Below are positions 1-10,534 of a stretch of 64,000 nucleotides of DNA, piece by piece. The DNA comes from Emergomyces orientalis (lineage: Eukaryota > Ascomycota > Eurotiomycetes > Onygenales > Ajellomycetaceae), in contig MOWL01000092.1 in assembly GCA_002110485.1 (NCBI GenBank), forward strand, positions 1 to 64,000, written 5' to 3'. A program made the position numbers and the translations under genes. Below the pieces are notes generated by a model. That model searched no databases. It was given only the letters and a program-made list of their open reading frames with translations, and was not told the DNA's origin. Positions within the stretch are counted from its first letter, which is position 1, and every line of letters begins with the position of its first letter.

Positions 1-178
1 TTAGCTGCTATTTTGATTTTTGATGCCTATGGCGTGGCCTGTGTGCGTGCTCCTGGGGCGCCCTAGCATGGGGGGGTGTTAGGTGATACTAGGGCTACCC
101 GGGTCACATGCCCCACACACACATATATATTTTAGCTAGTTAGGTAGTTCAATATGATAGGCTTGATGCACTCTATGA
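1..178 (+). mobile_element. 3' end of a Ty1/copia retrotransposon (rest lies left of the window)
   Basis: Bases 1-178 match 44263-44440, the 3' end of the complete copia element in this window, with no difference seen by eye. The piece holds the last ~76 bases of internal DNA after the polyprotein stop, a G-rich polypurine tract (70-76) and a whole LTR (77-178). The element runs off the left edge, so its coding part cannot be judged. Its right flank begins AAACC, which would be the target duplication if the left flank matches. Confidence 0.93.
77..178 (+). repeat. copia 3' LTR, 102 bp
   Basis: Starts TGTTAGGTGA and ends CACTCTATGA. It is identical by eye to both LTRs of the complete element (39464-39565 and 44339-44440). 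Confidence 0.93.
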
Positions 179-490
179 AAACCCTATCCCACGTGACCCA
201 CCCACACATCCATTATATTAGCTGCCGCTAGCCACTAGATAGATCATAACAACGAACCACGTTCAACCTCTCTAACGCATTCCCGGACCCTAGTCGTGCC
301 TTCTCTAGCCCCTGCTGTTTGTTGGTTTGTCACAGCCCTGCTGAACCGGAGCGCGATTCTCCTTCTCCTTTCTCTCTCTACCTTGGATCTTTCATATACT
401 TGACGCCTTTAGTTATACTAGCATTGTGTGAGCATCTTTTTCACGTCTTCATTACTTTGTCTATTGCACTGGATATACCTGCCATATATA
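179..490. other. LTR-to-gene spacer, likely promoter and 5' UTR of the next gene
   Basis: 312 bases between the LTR and the first ATG of the downstream gene. The later part is pyrimidine-rich (about 350-390), as in many fungal leaders. No gene seen. The same frame stays open upstream of the ATG but has no upstream ATG. Confidence 0.5.
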
Positions 491-2890
491 ATGGCCGATG
501 ACGAGATTCAGAGGCTGCGCCAGCGCTTGGAGGACGAGAAAAGACGTCGACAGGAAGTGGAGCAGGCTCAACAGGACGAGAAAAGACGTCGACAGGAAGC
601 GGAGCAGGCACAACGGGACGCAGAGCAGGCCCAACGGGACGCAGAGCAGGCCCAACGGGACGCAGAGCAGGCCCAACGGGACGCAGAGCAGGCCCAACGG
701 GACGCAAAGCAGGCCCAACAGACGTTAGAAGAACAGATACGGCCCTTAACACTTTTTGAATATCTTGATGCCTGCCACACTCGTCTCTTCAGGGGTCTTG
801 TCCCAGGGGAAACAAACCGTTCAACCAAAGGAAGTGCTGACAATGCTGATGGCAAACTCCGTCCTCATCGCCTCCGGGAATGGCTTTCATTCGCCGATGA
901 ACAGACGGAAATATGGGATCAATTGCTGAATAAAGAGAATGAAGGGTTTATTATGCAGCTCAAATTCGACTCCTTGCATGCAATGATGGCTATGGGAAAG
1001 AAGACACGAAAAAACATTTACTCAGAACTTGACCTTCGCTATTTCCAACGGGATGCCATCACAGTGCCCGTAGGGTCGATTATAGAGGCTTTTTTTGAGA
1101 ATGAGCGACTCCAACATGTATTTAGACTTCAGGGCCAGATTACCTTTGAAAACCACGGAAATGCACTTACCGAAAATGAGGGGGAGGATGAGGAAGTTAT
1201 GGCACGCCCATCAAAGCTCCGGAAAGGAACTAGAGGGGCCGCAATACCTACCACGCGTTCAACTTCTGCCCGACCTCTGGCAGATGAGTTTTGCATTTAC
1301 AATAAAGGGGATAAGGTCAAAATCCCTGTCTTGATTGGTGAACTCAAGCCACCACACAAGCTTCCACTGGCAGTTATACAAAATGGGCTTCAAGAAATGG
1401 AGCTTGATGAGGTAGTTGAGCTTCGTAATGACGACACAGAGAAAATAAAGCATCATCGCTTGGTGGCTGCAGTCATCACGCAGGCTTTTTCTTACATGGT
1501 TAAGGCCGGTGTTGAATACGGGTATGTGAGTACTGGGGAAGCATTTATTTTCCTTCACTTTAAAGCCGATGAACCAGGGACTGTTTTTTACTATCTTTCA
1601 GTCCCTGAGCAAGATGTGGGCAAGGAAACTGGATTTACGGGGGAGCCTGAAGGTGGTCACAATAGACTGCATATGACAGCAGTTGGGCAGGTTCTTGGTT
1701 TTGCACTCCGAGCAATACAGACTACCCCACATGATCAAAAATGGAAAGACTGGGCTGCAAGTCAGTTGAATGTGTGGGTTCTTACAGAAGAAGATTTATA
1801 TCTATCAACGCCGGAAAAAGACGAGAAGCCGCCCACACCTTACAAGCCACTGAAAAGTGCTAAGACCTTTGCCGAGAATAGCCCTGTCCGCACCCGATCC
1901 CAGGCCGCACGGTCAACCTGCAAACCAACATCTTCATTGCAGAACAGTAGTGGGGAAGATGACAATGATAGTGAATCTGATCCTGATTCGCCTAGTCAAA
2001 GACCTCACCAGTCTGCGGATTTCATGGTTGTGGTACCTCCCCCACCTACCTGGGCATCATCCCACAAGGGCCCCGTCTGTAAGGATGGAACTCGGCGATA
2101 TTGCACACAGAAGTGCCTGCTTGGTCTCTTGAATGGTGGGCTGCTGGATAGGGCCTGTCCAAATGTCAAAGAACATGGGACAGATGTTCATAAGATTGAC
2201 CACCCCACTTTCCTCTCTCTCCTCATGGCACAGATACTACAAGAAATAGTAGATCCATGGACCGATCCCCTAGGTTGCGAATCACTGCATAGACATGGTA
2301 CTCGCGGTGCACTGTTTGAAGTTATCCTTTTTCAATATGGCTACACGCTTGTAGGAAAAGGCTTTCCCCCGGAGTTTGGCCACTACCTCAGACGTGAAAA
2401 GGCACTCTATGACCAATTGCAGCCAATCCAGGGCTTGCATGTCCCTGTATGTCTTGGCACGATTGATGTGTCTAAGCGGCCCATGTTCTACGACGGAATC
2501 GCGGACATTCCACACCTCTTACTTCTTGCCCACGCAGACACTAACATCTCAGAATGTGATGTTTCAAAGGATCAAATTGTGTCTGCAGCGTTGGAGTCAC
2601 TGCAAGCCATTCATGCGTTGGGTGTACTCCACCATGATGCGGAGACGAGAAATCTGTTCTGGAGTGAGGAAGGTGAGAATGTGCTAGTTATTGATTTTGA
2701 AAGAGCAGAGATTCTTCGCCCTGAACGAGCGCCGCTAGGAAACACATCATCAAATCAGAAGAGAAAGAGAGGAAGTGAAAGTATAAGTGAAGAAACAAAG
2801 ATAGATGTGAGACAGAAGTGGATTGACACGAAGTTTGAGAGAGAGCTGAAGAGAATGGTAGAGCACTTGAAGAGATATCTCAAGTCTTGA
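491..2890 (+). CDS. Coiled-coil / predicted nuclease-like / kinase-like fusion protein, 799 aa
   Basis: Single exon; start at the first in-frame ATG (MADDEIQRLRQ). Three parts are visible. Residues ~5-85 are a charged coiled coil of EQAQRDA heptads. Residues ~95-430 include a stretch reading IPVLIGELKPPHKL, with E284 and K286 as a possible ExK of a PD-(D/E)XK nuclease fold, followed by a helix and strands (YGYVSTGEAFIFLHF). After an acidic, Ser-rich linker, residues ~540-790 resemble a protein kinase: a GTRG loop, K in LVGKG, REKALYDQL as helix C, HHDAETRN (D716, N721) for HRDxxxxN, and IDFE (D735) for DFG. The C-terminus is basic. I do not recognise the family by name. FunK1-like kinases are expanded in Onygenales, and nuclease-kinase fusions are known among Crinkler-type proteins. 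The nuclease call is inference; the kinase-like call is firmer. Confidence 0.75.
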   Translation: MADDEIQRLRQRLEDEKRRRQEVEQAQQDEKRRRQEAEQAQRDAEQAQRDAEQAQRDAEQAQRDAEQAQRDAKQAQQTLEEQIRPLTLFEYLDACHTRLFRGLVPGETNRSTKGSADNADGKLRPHRLREWLSFADEQTEIWDQLLNKENEGFIMQLKFDSLHAMMAMGKKTRKNIYSELDLRYFQRDAITVPVGSIIEAFFENERLQHVFRLQGQITFENHGNALTENEGEDEEVMARPSKLRKGTRGAAIPTTRSTSARPLADEFCIYNKGDKVKIPVLIGELKPPHKLPLAVIQNGLQEMELDEVVELRNDDTEKIKHHRLVAAVITQAFSYMVKAGVEYGYVSTGEAFIFLHFKADEPGTVFYYLSVPEQDVGKETGFTGEPEGGHNRLHMTAVGQVLGFALRAIQTTPHDQKWKDWAASQLNVWVLTEEDLYLSTPEKDEKPPTPYKPLKSAKTFAENSPVRTRSQAARSTCKPTSSLQNSSGEDDNDSESDPDSPSQRPHQSADFMVVVPPPPTWASSHKGPVCKDGTRRYCTQKCLLGLLNGGLLDRACPNVKEHGTDVHKIDHPTFLSLLMAQILQEIVDPWTDPLGCESLHRHGTRGALFEVILFQYGYTLVGKGFPPEFGHYLRREKALYDQLQPIQGLHVPVCLGTIDVSKRPMFYDGIADIPHLLLLAHADTNISECDVSKDQIVSAALESLQAIHALGVLHHDAETRNLFWSEEGENVLVIDFERAEILRPERAPLGNTSSNQKRKRGSESISEETKIDVRQKWIDTKFERELKRMVEHLKRYLKS
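533..724 (+). repeat. In-frame coding tandem repeats (2 x 42 bp, then 6 x 21 bp)
   Basis: Two 42-bp units (533-574, 575-616) encode DEKRRRQEVEQAQQ-like 14-mers. Six 21-bp units (599-724) encode the heptad AEQAQRD. The four central 21-bp units are the same to the base, so the array is recently expanded or homogenised and probably length-variable. Confidence 0.9.
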
Positions 2891-3054
2891 CAGTGTTTGT
2901 TATAGGTATTCTTTTATTGTCTAACAGATAGAGTGTGGTGAAATTTTGAGATTAGCTGATGTGGGGGAGGTTGATGTTGTCTTTCTTCTTTTATTTTACA
3001 TGTGCCTGTCTTCTTTTATAACTTTTGCGACGATGTCATGGTCGTTTGAAGAGG

Positions 3055-3420
3055 TCAACATTGCCTATGCCTCTTTACATCAATTTTGCCATCCTCTGCC
3101 TGTTTTAACTTAATGGGGTAGATTGCGTCCAGCTTGCTCCGCTCTTTCTGATACAGATACTGCAGACGGTCCTCAAGAGAGGTAAATTCCCCGTAGTAAG
3201 CCTTGTCGATGAACGTCCAGTATATCTCATCAAACATGGAACTGAACCATGCTGCCAGACACACTCAGAACAGGCCACTATTCAAAGATTCTTGCATGCG
3301 TGGCGACAGCCTCTGAGACTCGAGCAACATGCTATCAGATATCATGTCCGATTCAGCAGCTCGTAGAGCATTCATAAAAAGATGAAAACGAGGCTTATAG
3401 CGAATTAAGAACTCTGTTAG
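3055..3420 (-). pseudogene. Unrecognised reading-frame remnant
   Basis: Read on the minus strand, one frame stays protein-like across this stretch (segments FHLFMNALRAAESDM, then LQYLYQKERSKLDAIYP) but has a TGA in the middle, near 3265. It lies just downstream of the DUF3435 relic and may be its far 3' part or another decayed gene. No family recognised. Confidence 0.3.
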
Positions 3421-4780
3421 ACATATATATTGTGAATCAGAAGTGCGTGCCCCTGGAAATCTTTAACACCATCCAGCACATCTGGGCATGACGGGTGAGG
3501 ACACCAGAGCAGAGCATTTGGGTCAAGGTAGCGGAGGTGGCAATTTTGGACATGTCTTTGAAGATGATCGGGCCGTGAAAAGAAGTATATTCATGCAGAG
3601 TGTGGCAGCTGGCTATCTCCAAGACAGAAGAGACACTGAGTACCCAGACAAGTGATGGGAAAGGTATCTGCATCAATGATGCCATCAAGTGCAATATCCA
3701 TTCTGTAATCAGTAGATGAGACTCCACTTACATGACCTCTTGCATAAGCTGCAGAGTGTAGCCCAATCCTGGATGATTTGCACTCAGTGAATATAAAGCT
3801 CATGCTGATCTTCAATTTGATAGTCTGACAAATAGAAAAGATTCTGAGCAAGTCACACTTATTTCTTGAACACAAATTAAATATTATTCTCATCATTCAT
3901 CTTGAGTTTCTTGCTAATAGACAATTCTAAAAGTTGCCTCTCAATCTCAATAATATCAATCATTGCAAAGAATTTCTGTCTCATGTCATCAAATATCTCA
4001 TGATGAAGAGTCTGCTTCTTAGCTCTGATGATATCTCCAAGCTCTGTATACTGGAAATGCAGTGCTGTGTCTTTAGCTTTGAGGACTGAACTGTCCTTTC
4101 TCTCAATAAGCTTGTGCAATGAAGACTGCTGATTACAAAGCTTGATGAGCTGAGAATCTTACTTGATTGCATTTTTCTGCTCATTGCTAAGTTTCTTTGA
4201 AGCATGAGAATTGTGTGTGAAGCTGAATCTTTCAACAGTCTGAATGATGAACTCCCAGGCTGAACAGCCAAGGTAGGCGGACTGCACATTCTGCTTGACT
4301 TTTATTGATATATAGTAGTGTTCAAAAATATCTGCCTGGGAATGACCCATGACCTGATCACGCTCACTGGTGGTTGCAACAGCTGGGCATGAAAACATCA
4401 GAACACAGTTGATGAAAGAGTGAAGATAAAGTACTCACTATCAACCGCGTTGGCGGTTTCTCGCCTGATACAATAATATGGTGTCAACTTGTGCTCAAAC
4501 CCTGCGTTACGCCCCAGGCGTTGCAGATACTGCTTGAATGTGTCATAGAGCAGAGCTTTATCTGAAAAGATTCAAATTCTCTCTGCAGTGTGTACAGCTT
4601 GACAGAATATGGGGATATTGAGTATATTTAATTTTCATTTCAGATGCAGGCTGTTATAGAGTGCTATAATCTGAATGCAGAGCATATTTTCAACTGAGTT
4701 GATATCTCTTGCATCAAATGCATTATCAGCCAGTGCCAGAGCAAGAAAGTGAAAAACAGAATAAAGTATAAAATTGTCAT
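3420..4780 (-). pseudogene. Decayed DUF3435 (FluG-domain) tyrosine recombinase with C2H2-like tail
   Basis: Minus-strand pieces read in family order. About 4770-4570 carries LALADNAFDARD and NIPIFCQAVHT. Next come LQRLGRNAGF and RRETANAVD, then a probable intron (about 4440-4385), then the recombinase end TSERDQVMGHSQADIFEHYY, with the GH and tyrosine region of the fold. A helical segment ending DIIEIERQL follows. About 3640-3440 is a zinc-finger-like tail (CLFCLGDSQLP, FSRPDHLQRHVQNCHLRYL). Stops interrupt it: TAA at 4161-4159 (probably from CAA), TGA at 3593-3591 (probably from CGA), a TGA where the family has Trp (about 4635), and a frame change near 3880. The N-terminal half is lost in AT-rich DNA. 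DUF3435 proteins include Crypton-like recombinases and Starship captains; the zinc-finger tail suggests the FluG-domain branch. Clearly non-functional. Confidence 0.8.
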
Positions 4781-6749
4781 CTTATTCATGAAAAATATAA
4801 GTTATTCTAAACAAGTGAGTTTTTTGAATATAAATATCAGATGAGTGTAGCTTATAATTGTAACTTATTTCACTTTCTCTTCATGAACAAAAGAGATACT
4901 TTTATTACAAGTATATATCAATTCAGTTGATCTGGGTTAGAAATCACACACAGAACAATATTTTTATAGCAGAGAGTATTATTGAAATTACAGAGATAAT
5001 CACTCTTGATAAATACTCTGAAATGAGTTGAGATGTAGATACTAAACAACATTAGCAGTGAATTCTATATAGTATATCATTCATGAGTAACAAATGCAGT
5101 ATTCAGACATCAGTGATAGTGAAAAATGATCACAAGATCTTTCACACTCACTATCAGTTTATAGTCAATTAATAGATTCAAATTGTACTCATCAGTCAAA
5201 GAACCCAGGATGAACTAAAAGTGAGAATTAAAAAAGAGAATATATATATTTTGAAATAAAGCTCTATCTCACTAATTAGTTCATTCATCAATTCATTCAT
5301 CTTTCAGCCTATTTCTCTCTTAAAGAGCACTTGAAGAAATTTTCATTCAACTCAGATTGTACTCTGTTTGATAATATTAAAATTTTTCAATCTTCAATCA
5401 GCATAGACTCAGAAGTTCTCATCCACACATGCAGAAAGATGAGAGTGGGCATCAACACTCATAAATGCACAGTGTTTTTACAAGAGTTGTTTGCAAATTT
5501 CACCATGAATCTGATATGCATAAGACTCACTGATTCCAGAAGCGCTGAACACAATTAATGATAATAGTTGTGGCATCAGCATATTTCTTGTCTATGGCCT
5601 GGAATTGAGCCAATCTGATGGTATCTCTCGCGCGGTACTCGTCTGGGGTGAGTGTCTGTCTCGCCTATTATCTTCCGGTCGCGTCGACTCTCCTTAATGC
5701 ATCCGGAGGACTTCCAAAAGCAAGTCCATCGGGAAATCATGTTATCCGTATAGCAGGAGGAAGCAGAGACCATAAAAAGATGTAGTGACTAGTACAGAGA
5801 ATAAAGCAGTACGAACAAAATGTATAGTAGAGACAGTGTCGCAGGAACAAGAGAAAAGCTCGAAAGGAGCGGGAGATGTCGAATTTATGCATTTTGAAGA
5901 GCGGAGAACTACCACCAACGAAGTTTAAGCATAAATAATTTGTAGGACATCACGACGTTCATGGCCGGCGAGAGAAGGGGTAGAGAGCGAATGTTGTTTG
6001 GGTAAAAGCAGCATATGTTTGGCGTCACGTGTTAAAAAACGGCCTTAAAACAGCATTGAAAAAGAGGCACCTTGATTGGCCGCACCCCCATCTTACAGAC
6101 TATAGGTAGAAAAGGCGGCACTGGCTAGTGTTTCAAACGAACATCTTCGCTACTGAGATCGATCTACCCAGCAAGCGTTGATGCCGTTTCATCCCATCCC
6201 AGCACTATTTTAATGCTGCTTGGTTAAGAGTGGAGAAGGTGGCCTAGGCTTCGGACTTACGTCCCACTTTAGTTTAAAAGGCTCGAATTCGTTGTTCAGC
6301 CCCTGGAACGGGCCATGGCGGCGGGTACATCTCCCACCCGCTCCCCACCCGCTCCCACTGCGTAGATACTCCATGAAATAAATCAATTTATGGTTCCCAA
6401 CGATGGAAAACTTTTGATTAGGGTTCAATAAAAGAGGCATGGAATCGGAGATTTCTCCTTTTCTAAATTTTCTAAAAAAAACTTATCAGGCAACAGCACA
6501 CAGTGGAAACGACTGTTCTGCTTAAAATTTTTATAAAACTAAAAAGCATGTAGCCTTAATTCTGTCAATTTTCCCCAAGCTAATTTCATGATTGTTTGCT
6601 CTTCTAGCACCCACCAAACAAGTTGAAAAATCAACACATCATCATCCTCATCATCATCATCATCATTATCGTCAGTACTGTACCAACTTTCGCCTCTCAG
6701 CCCTCCTCCCCCGCCATCAATCCGTTTACAAACAGTTCCATGCACCCAG
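4781..6749. other. AT-rich decayed DNA, then ordinary intergenic DNA
   Basis: 4781-5560 is strongly AT-rich with no usable frame, as expected for an old, C-to-T-mutated repeat; the upstream half of the DUF3435 relic probably dissolves here. From about 5570 the composition returns to normal. A CAT/CAC microsatellite sits at about 6636-6668. Small ORFs here lack ATG starts or protein-like composition. The last part is the 3' flank of the minus-strand zinc transporter. Confidence 0.6.
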
Positions 6750-8776
6750 CTACCCACAACAAGTAAGCGCCTCACACCCACTCTTACAAACAATCTTACA
6801 CGTCGAACCGCCCGCCTCCCTCCTCATCCGCAAACCAGTAGTTGTCCCTTCCAAAGAAGAAAGCCCTTGCTCCGTCTCTGCACCAGTCGTATCGCCAACC
6901 GATGATGGTGAAGAAGTAGAAGCAAGCTCAGGCTGCAACGTGACAGAGTGAATCCCATAGGCGTGCAAACATTCGCCAATGCGCTGGGCGCGGGCCATGA
7001 AGCCCGTGAGAGAGGTGTCGGACGTGACAACGTGTGCGGAGGCGATGGCTTTGCTTTGGTTGAGGCGCCAGGCGTGCAGTTCGTGTACGGAGAGGACGCC
7101 AGGGATCTAGCGGTATAAGTTAAATTTCAGCTACCTTTATATATAATGGGAATGGTTGACGGGAAGGAGGATGTAAAGAAGGCGGGTATTATACATACCT
7201 TTTCTAAATCATGTTGGACATCGTCTAGACTGACTCCAAGTGGGACGGTGTCGAGAAGTATGGAGCCGCTATTTTTTACTATTGGCGGTGACAGAAGAGG
7301 AAAAGGAAGTAGATTAGCTTTGTGCGCCATCCCAACCCGGATTTGAAGGGACCGGGAAGGTATAGGGTAAAAAGCGAAGAGAAGGGAAGAGAGAGAGAGA
7401 AACAAAATTCAAGTAGTTTGAATGCCTACCGAGTGGAATGGCAGAAGCCAGAATCAACACTCCAATTCCAAAACTGACTCCAGGATCTGCATAGTATCTG
7501 CCTTCATGAGTTGCCTTCCAAATAACCAGAGCAGCAATGATGACGCCAATGTTATTGATTGCATCACCAACTACGTGGAGAAACACGCCCATGATTCCCA
7601 AATCATGCGAACTTTTGGCAGAATTAGAATTGTTGGCGTGTCGGTGATTTTCATGGGCGTTTCCATGCTGGCGATGAGGATTAGTATTTGTAAGAAATAG
7701 TTAACCAGAAGCAGCACGGAAAGGGACATACATCCTCAAGTTCTATTCCGATGGTATTTTGGTCATGTTCTGCATCTGCATCATTTGCGCCGTGGTGGTC
7801 ATGACTATGACCATGCTCTAATATGTTGATGTCAGTAAATTCTTTCATGATGCTGAGTGGGAAAATGGAGGAACGCTTAACCATTGCGAATGCACATACC
7901 ATGGAGAAAAGATGCGCTGATTATATTGAGCGTAAGGCCCACGCATCCAATTATAAGGATGAGTTCAGGTTTCTCGACCTCTAGATATATATAATTTCCA
8001 AGGGATTCAAGTCAGTCATAAACAAAACACAAAAGTGGATATAATGGCAACAATATGGAGAGCCATAAACCAAATCAGAACTTCGACAGCATTCAAATAC
8101 ACAAAAACGTACTTTCCAGTGACACAAAGCGCTCAATGGACTGTAGCATGATGCTCACGCCTAACGCAAGCAGGAAGACGCCATTGAAGAATGCGCCCAG
8201 GAGCGTCGAGCGCTGCCAGCCAAAGGCAAGATAGCTCGGAGTTGCGCCTGGTTTTTCAGAGACCTAATGGTGAGGGGGAAGACGATGTTAGCGAAGATAT
8301 TCTGTTTCCTTCTTTTTTTATATATATCATTACATTCCCCCGTGTTTTGACATCGGTAAGGCGAAATATAACAAGGCTCATTGAAGATGAAGTGAATATA
8401 TAAGGCAGACATACCTTCAATGCTATGAGAGCCACGACGAAGCCGATGAGATCATTTAGCTTTGTAGACAGTGTTAGTATATACATGTCATAGATAAATA
8501 GCTGGTAGTCCCAGAGAGGCATTGGAAAATATGTATGCATCTATTGGATGTCCCCTTACATAGTGAAACGCATCAGCAACCAAGGCCAGCGAGCGCGTAT
8601 AGAAGCCAACTGTTCCCCCCCACAACAATATTGTTAATTAGTTCCTTAAGATTTTTCAGAGATATCTTTTTGGAAGCTAGCTGTTACATACCTGATATCT
8701 CGACGAGGAAAAATGCCAGGGAGATGGCGATGATGATGCTCAGGCGGTTGGAGCGGGTTAGATTGAAAAGAGCCAT
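6750..8776 (-). CDS. CDF-family zinc transporter (ZRC1/COT1 type), vacuolar or ER membrane, 390 aa
   Basis: Nine exons join in frame: 8776-8692, 8609-8560, 8459-8415, 8263-8113, 7980-7900, 7817-7732, 7667-7430, 7278-7199, 7106-6750 (1173 bp). The product is a six-helix cation diffusion facilitator: LTRSNRLSIIIAISLAFFLV opens helix 1, and the two zinc-site HxxxD motifs are HYLND in helix 2 and HVVGD in helix 5. A His-rich cytosolic loop (HEHGHSHDHHG, then HENHRHANN) lies between helices 4 and 5. The C-terminal domain has the family motif VHELHAWRLNQSKAIASAHV. The family exchanges Zn2+ for H+ to load the vacuole and confer zinc resistance. The length is a little short of yeast ZRC1 (442 aa), mainly in the loop and tail. 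The tail is Cys-rich (CKIVCKSGCEALTCC), possibly a second metal-binding patch. Confidence 0.93.
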
Positions 8777-10534
8777 TACGGTTATATCATACCGTGGGAT
8801 ATCGGAGAGGGTGTAGGATCTATCTTGTCTGGCAAATAAGGGGATAGAGTAGATGATAAAATGAAGAGAGAGAGAGAGAAAAAGTAAGGTTGTGTGTTTT
8901 TAAAAGAAATACGGTGGTTGATGCTCGTATCAGTTGCTGGTGTTATTGTTGCTGTTGAATTCATCAATAATACGATTCACTTGATCAGATAAAGGTTTGA
9001 AGCTGTTTAACCAGCTTCTCCCCCCCCCCCCCCTCTCTCTCTTTCTCTCTCTCTCTCTCTATGTTCTGTTGCTCTTTTTTTATTGTTATCTTCTTCTTTT
9101 TTTTCTCCTTCTCTTCTTGTTTCTCGAGCGTATGATGTTTATTTTTTATTTATTTTTAAATCTGTTGGTTTAGTTAGCCCCGCAATCGTCTAGCATAGAT
9201 GATGGCTAGTCGTTTTAGCCATCCTTCACGAACTAGCCCTGGTCCCCGCCAAGCTTCGCCCACTTGTGTTTTCCAAAGGGGAAAAGCACCAGTCGGAATC
9301 ACCCGTTGGAAGAAAATGAGGATTTGGGCAAAAAAATATTTTATTGTATTTCCCCGTCTCAAAAATTGATGCGGAACCAAGAACGTGATAGGTGCCAGCT
9401 GTCCCCGAGGCTTAAAAATAAGCTTGGCTGAGCTTTTTGGTGGTTGAAGGAATTACTATGGCTGAGGGGGGAATTGTCCAGTAGATACGCCAAGGGATCG
9501 AATTACGCAAAATTGCCTCGTTGAAGAAGGAGAAATAATATGACTGGAAGGATCTGATACGACATTGGGCGGGGGCAACGCAGAAGAAGTGGTGCCATTC
9601 CGGATATTTGCCTTAGCATATCCATGCTAGGTGAGACTCGAGAGATGCCAGAGCTACCAGGCCAGCTCTAGGCTGCTCGAGACGAAGAAAGAAAGGTGAG
9701 GAAGAGAATGGATATCATATTTCTATAACTAGGTCCATGTATCACCCACCATCTTTCATTATCTCTTTTGACAATTATGATCGAACGGGTGGGTCGGGCA
9801 TTTCCTTAGGACGAAGAGTTTGACAAACCGAAAACTTCAGGGACGAAGATCGGATTTCTACGGCGAAAGGAACAAAAGCAAAATGAACAAGATAGAAATA
9901 ATATGTTTTAAAGCCGGATTTGACCATATTTGCTATCTTTCTCGCTTCTCCTTCACATCTAAATAGAGATATAAAGAGATTTTTTAAAAAAATAAAAAGG
10001 AACATAATTCTCATTTTCACATCAACTAATATATAATAAACTCACCCCAAACAAGAAAATTTGATCAATCAATCATATTTCAACACAAAAAGTATCTGAG
10101 ACATGCAATAAATAAAACTGGATTGAGGGCAGAAATGATGGAGTAAGACAGTAGAAAAGAACACGGAAAAGAAATCAAGCAAATCCAAAAAAAATCGGGT
10201 ATACTGCCACACACAGAGAGACGCGCAACTTATCCCACCCACTCGTTCACTCTCTCAACCCCAGTTCGAATCCAACTCCCAGTTTTGCTCCATACTGTAG
10301 CCCGCAAACCTCAGGTGTAGGTAGGTATATTCCCCCTCATTCAAAATATTTCAAATACCGAATTAGATTAAATAACTAACCATCCGTCGAACCGGTTCAT
10401 TCAAATTAACTTCACACCTCCCCTCACTATTTTTTGCTTTTTCATTTTATCGTTCTAATCCTCCTAAACCCTCTCTTTTTCGTTTTGTTTGGGCAAAAAA
10501 AAAAAAAAAAAAAAAAAAAAAGAAGATTTGCATC
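8777..10534. other. Intergenic: zinc transporter promoter and 3' flank of the CBM48 gene
   Basis: No gene seen. It holds a C-run plus (CT)n tract (about 9020-9060), T-rich stretches and a 23-base A-run at about 10497-10520 just past the end of the minus-strand CBM48 gene. ORFs here have no ATG or no protein-like sequence. Confidence 0.6.
9020..9060. repeat. Poly-C / (CT)n tract
   Basis: About 14 C residues followed by CT repeats, upstream of the zinc transporter; a polypyrimidine tract typical of fungal promoters. Confidence 0.85.

Noticed and set aside
441..855. Minus-strand and alternate-frame ORFs over the start of the first gene
   Set aside because: They are repeat-driven shadows (PALRPVG, RPNGTQS runs) of the 21-bp array in the real frame.
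6592..6951. Plus-strand ORF of 119 codons
   Set aside because: Starts with TTG, is mostly a CAT microsatellite and the antisense of the last exon of the zinc transporter.
9020..9060. Possible CRISPR-like or structured repeat
   Set aside because: Simple homopolymer/dinucleotide tract; no CRISPR array or spacer pattern anywhere, as expected in a eukaryote.
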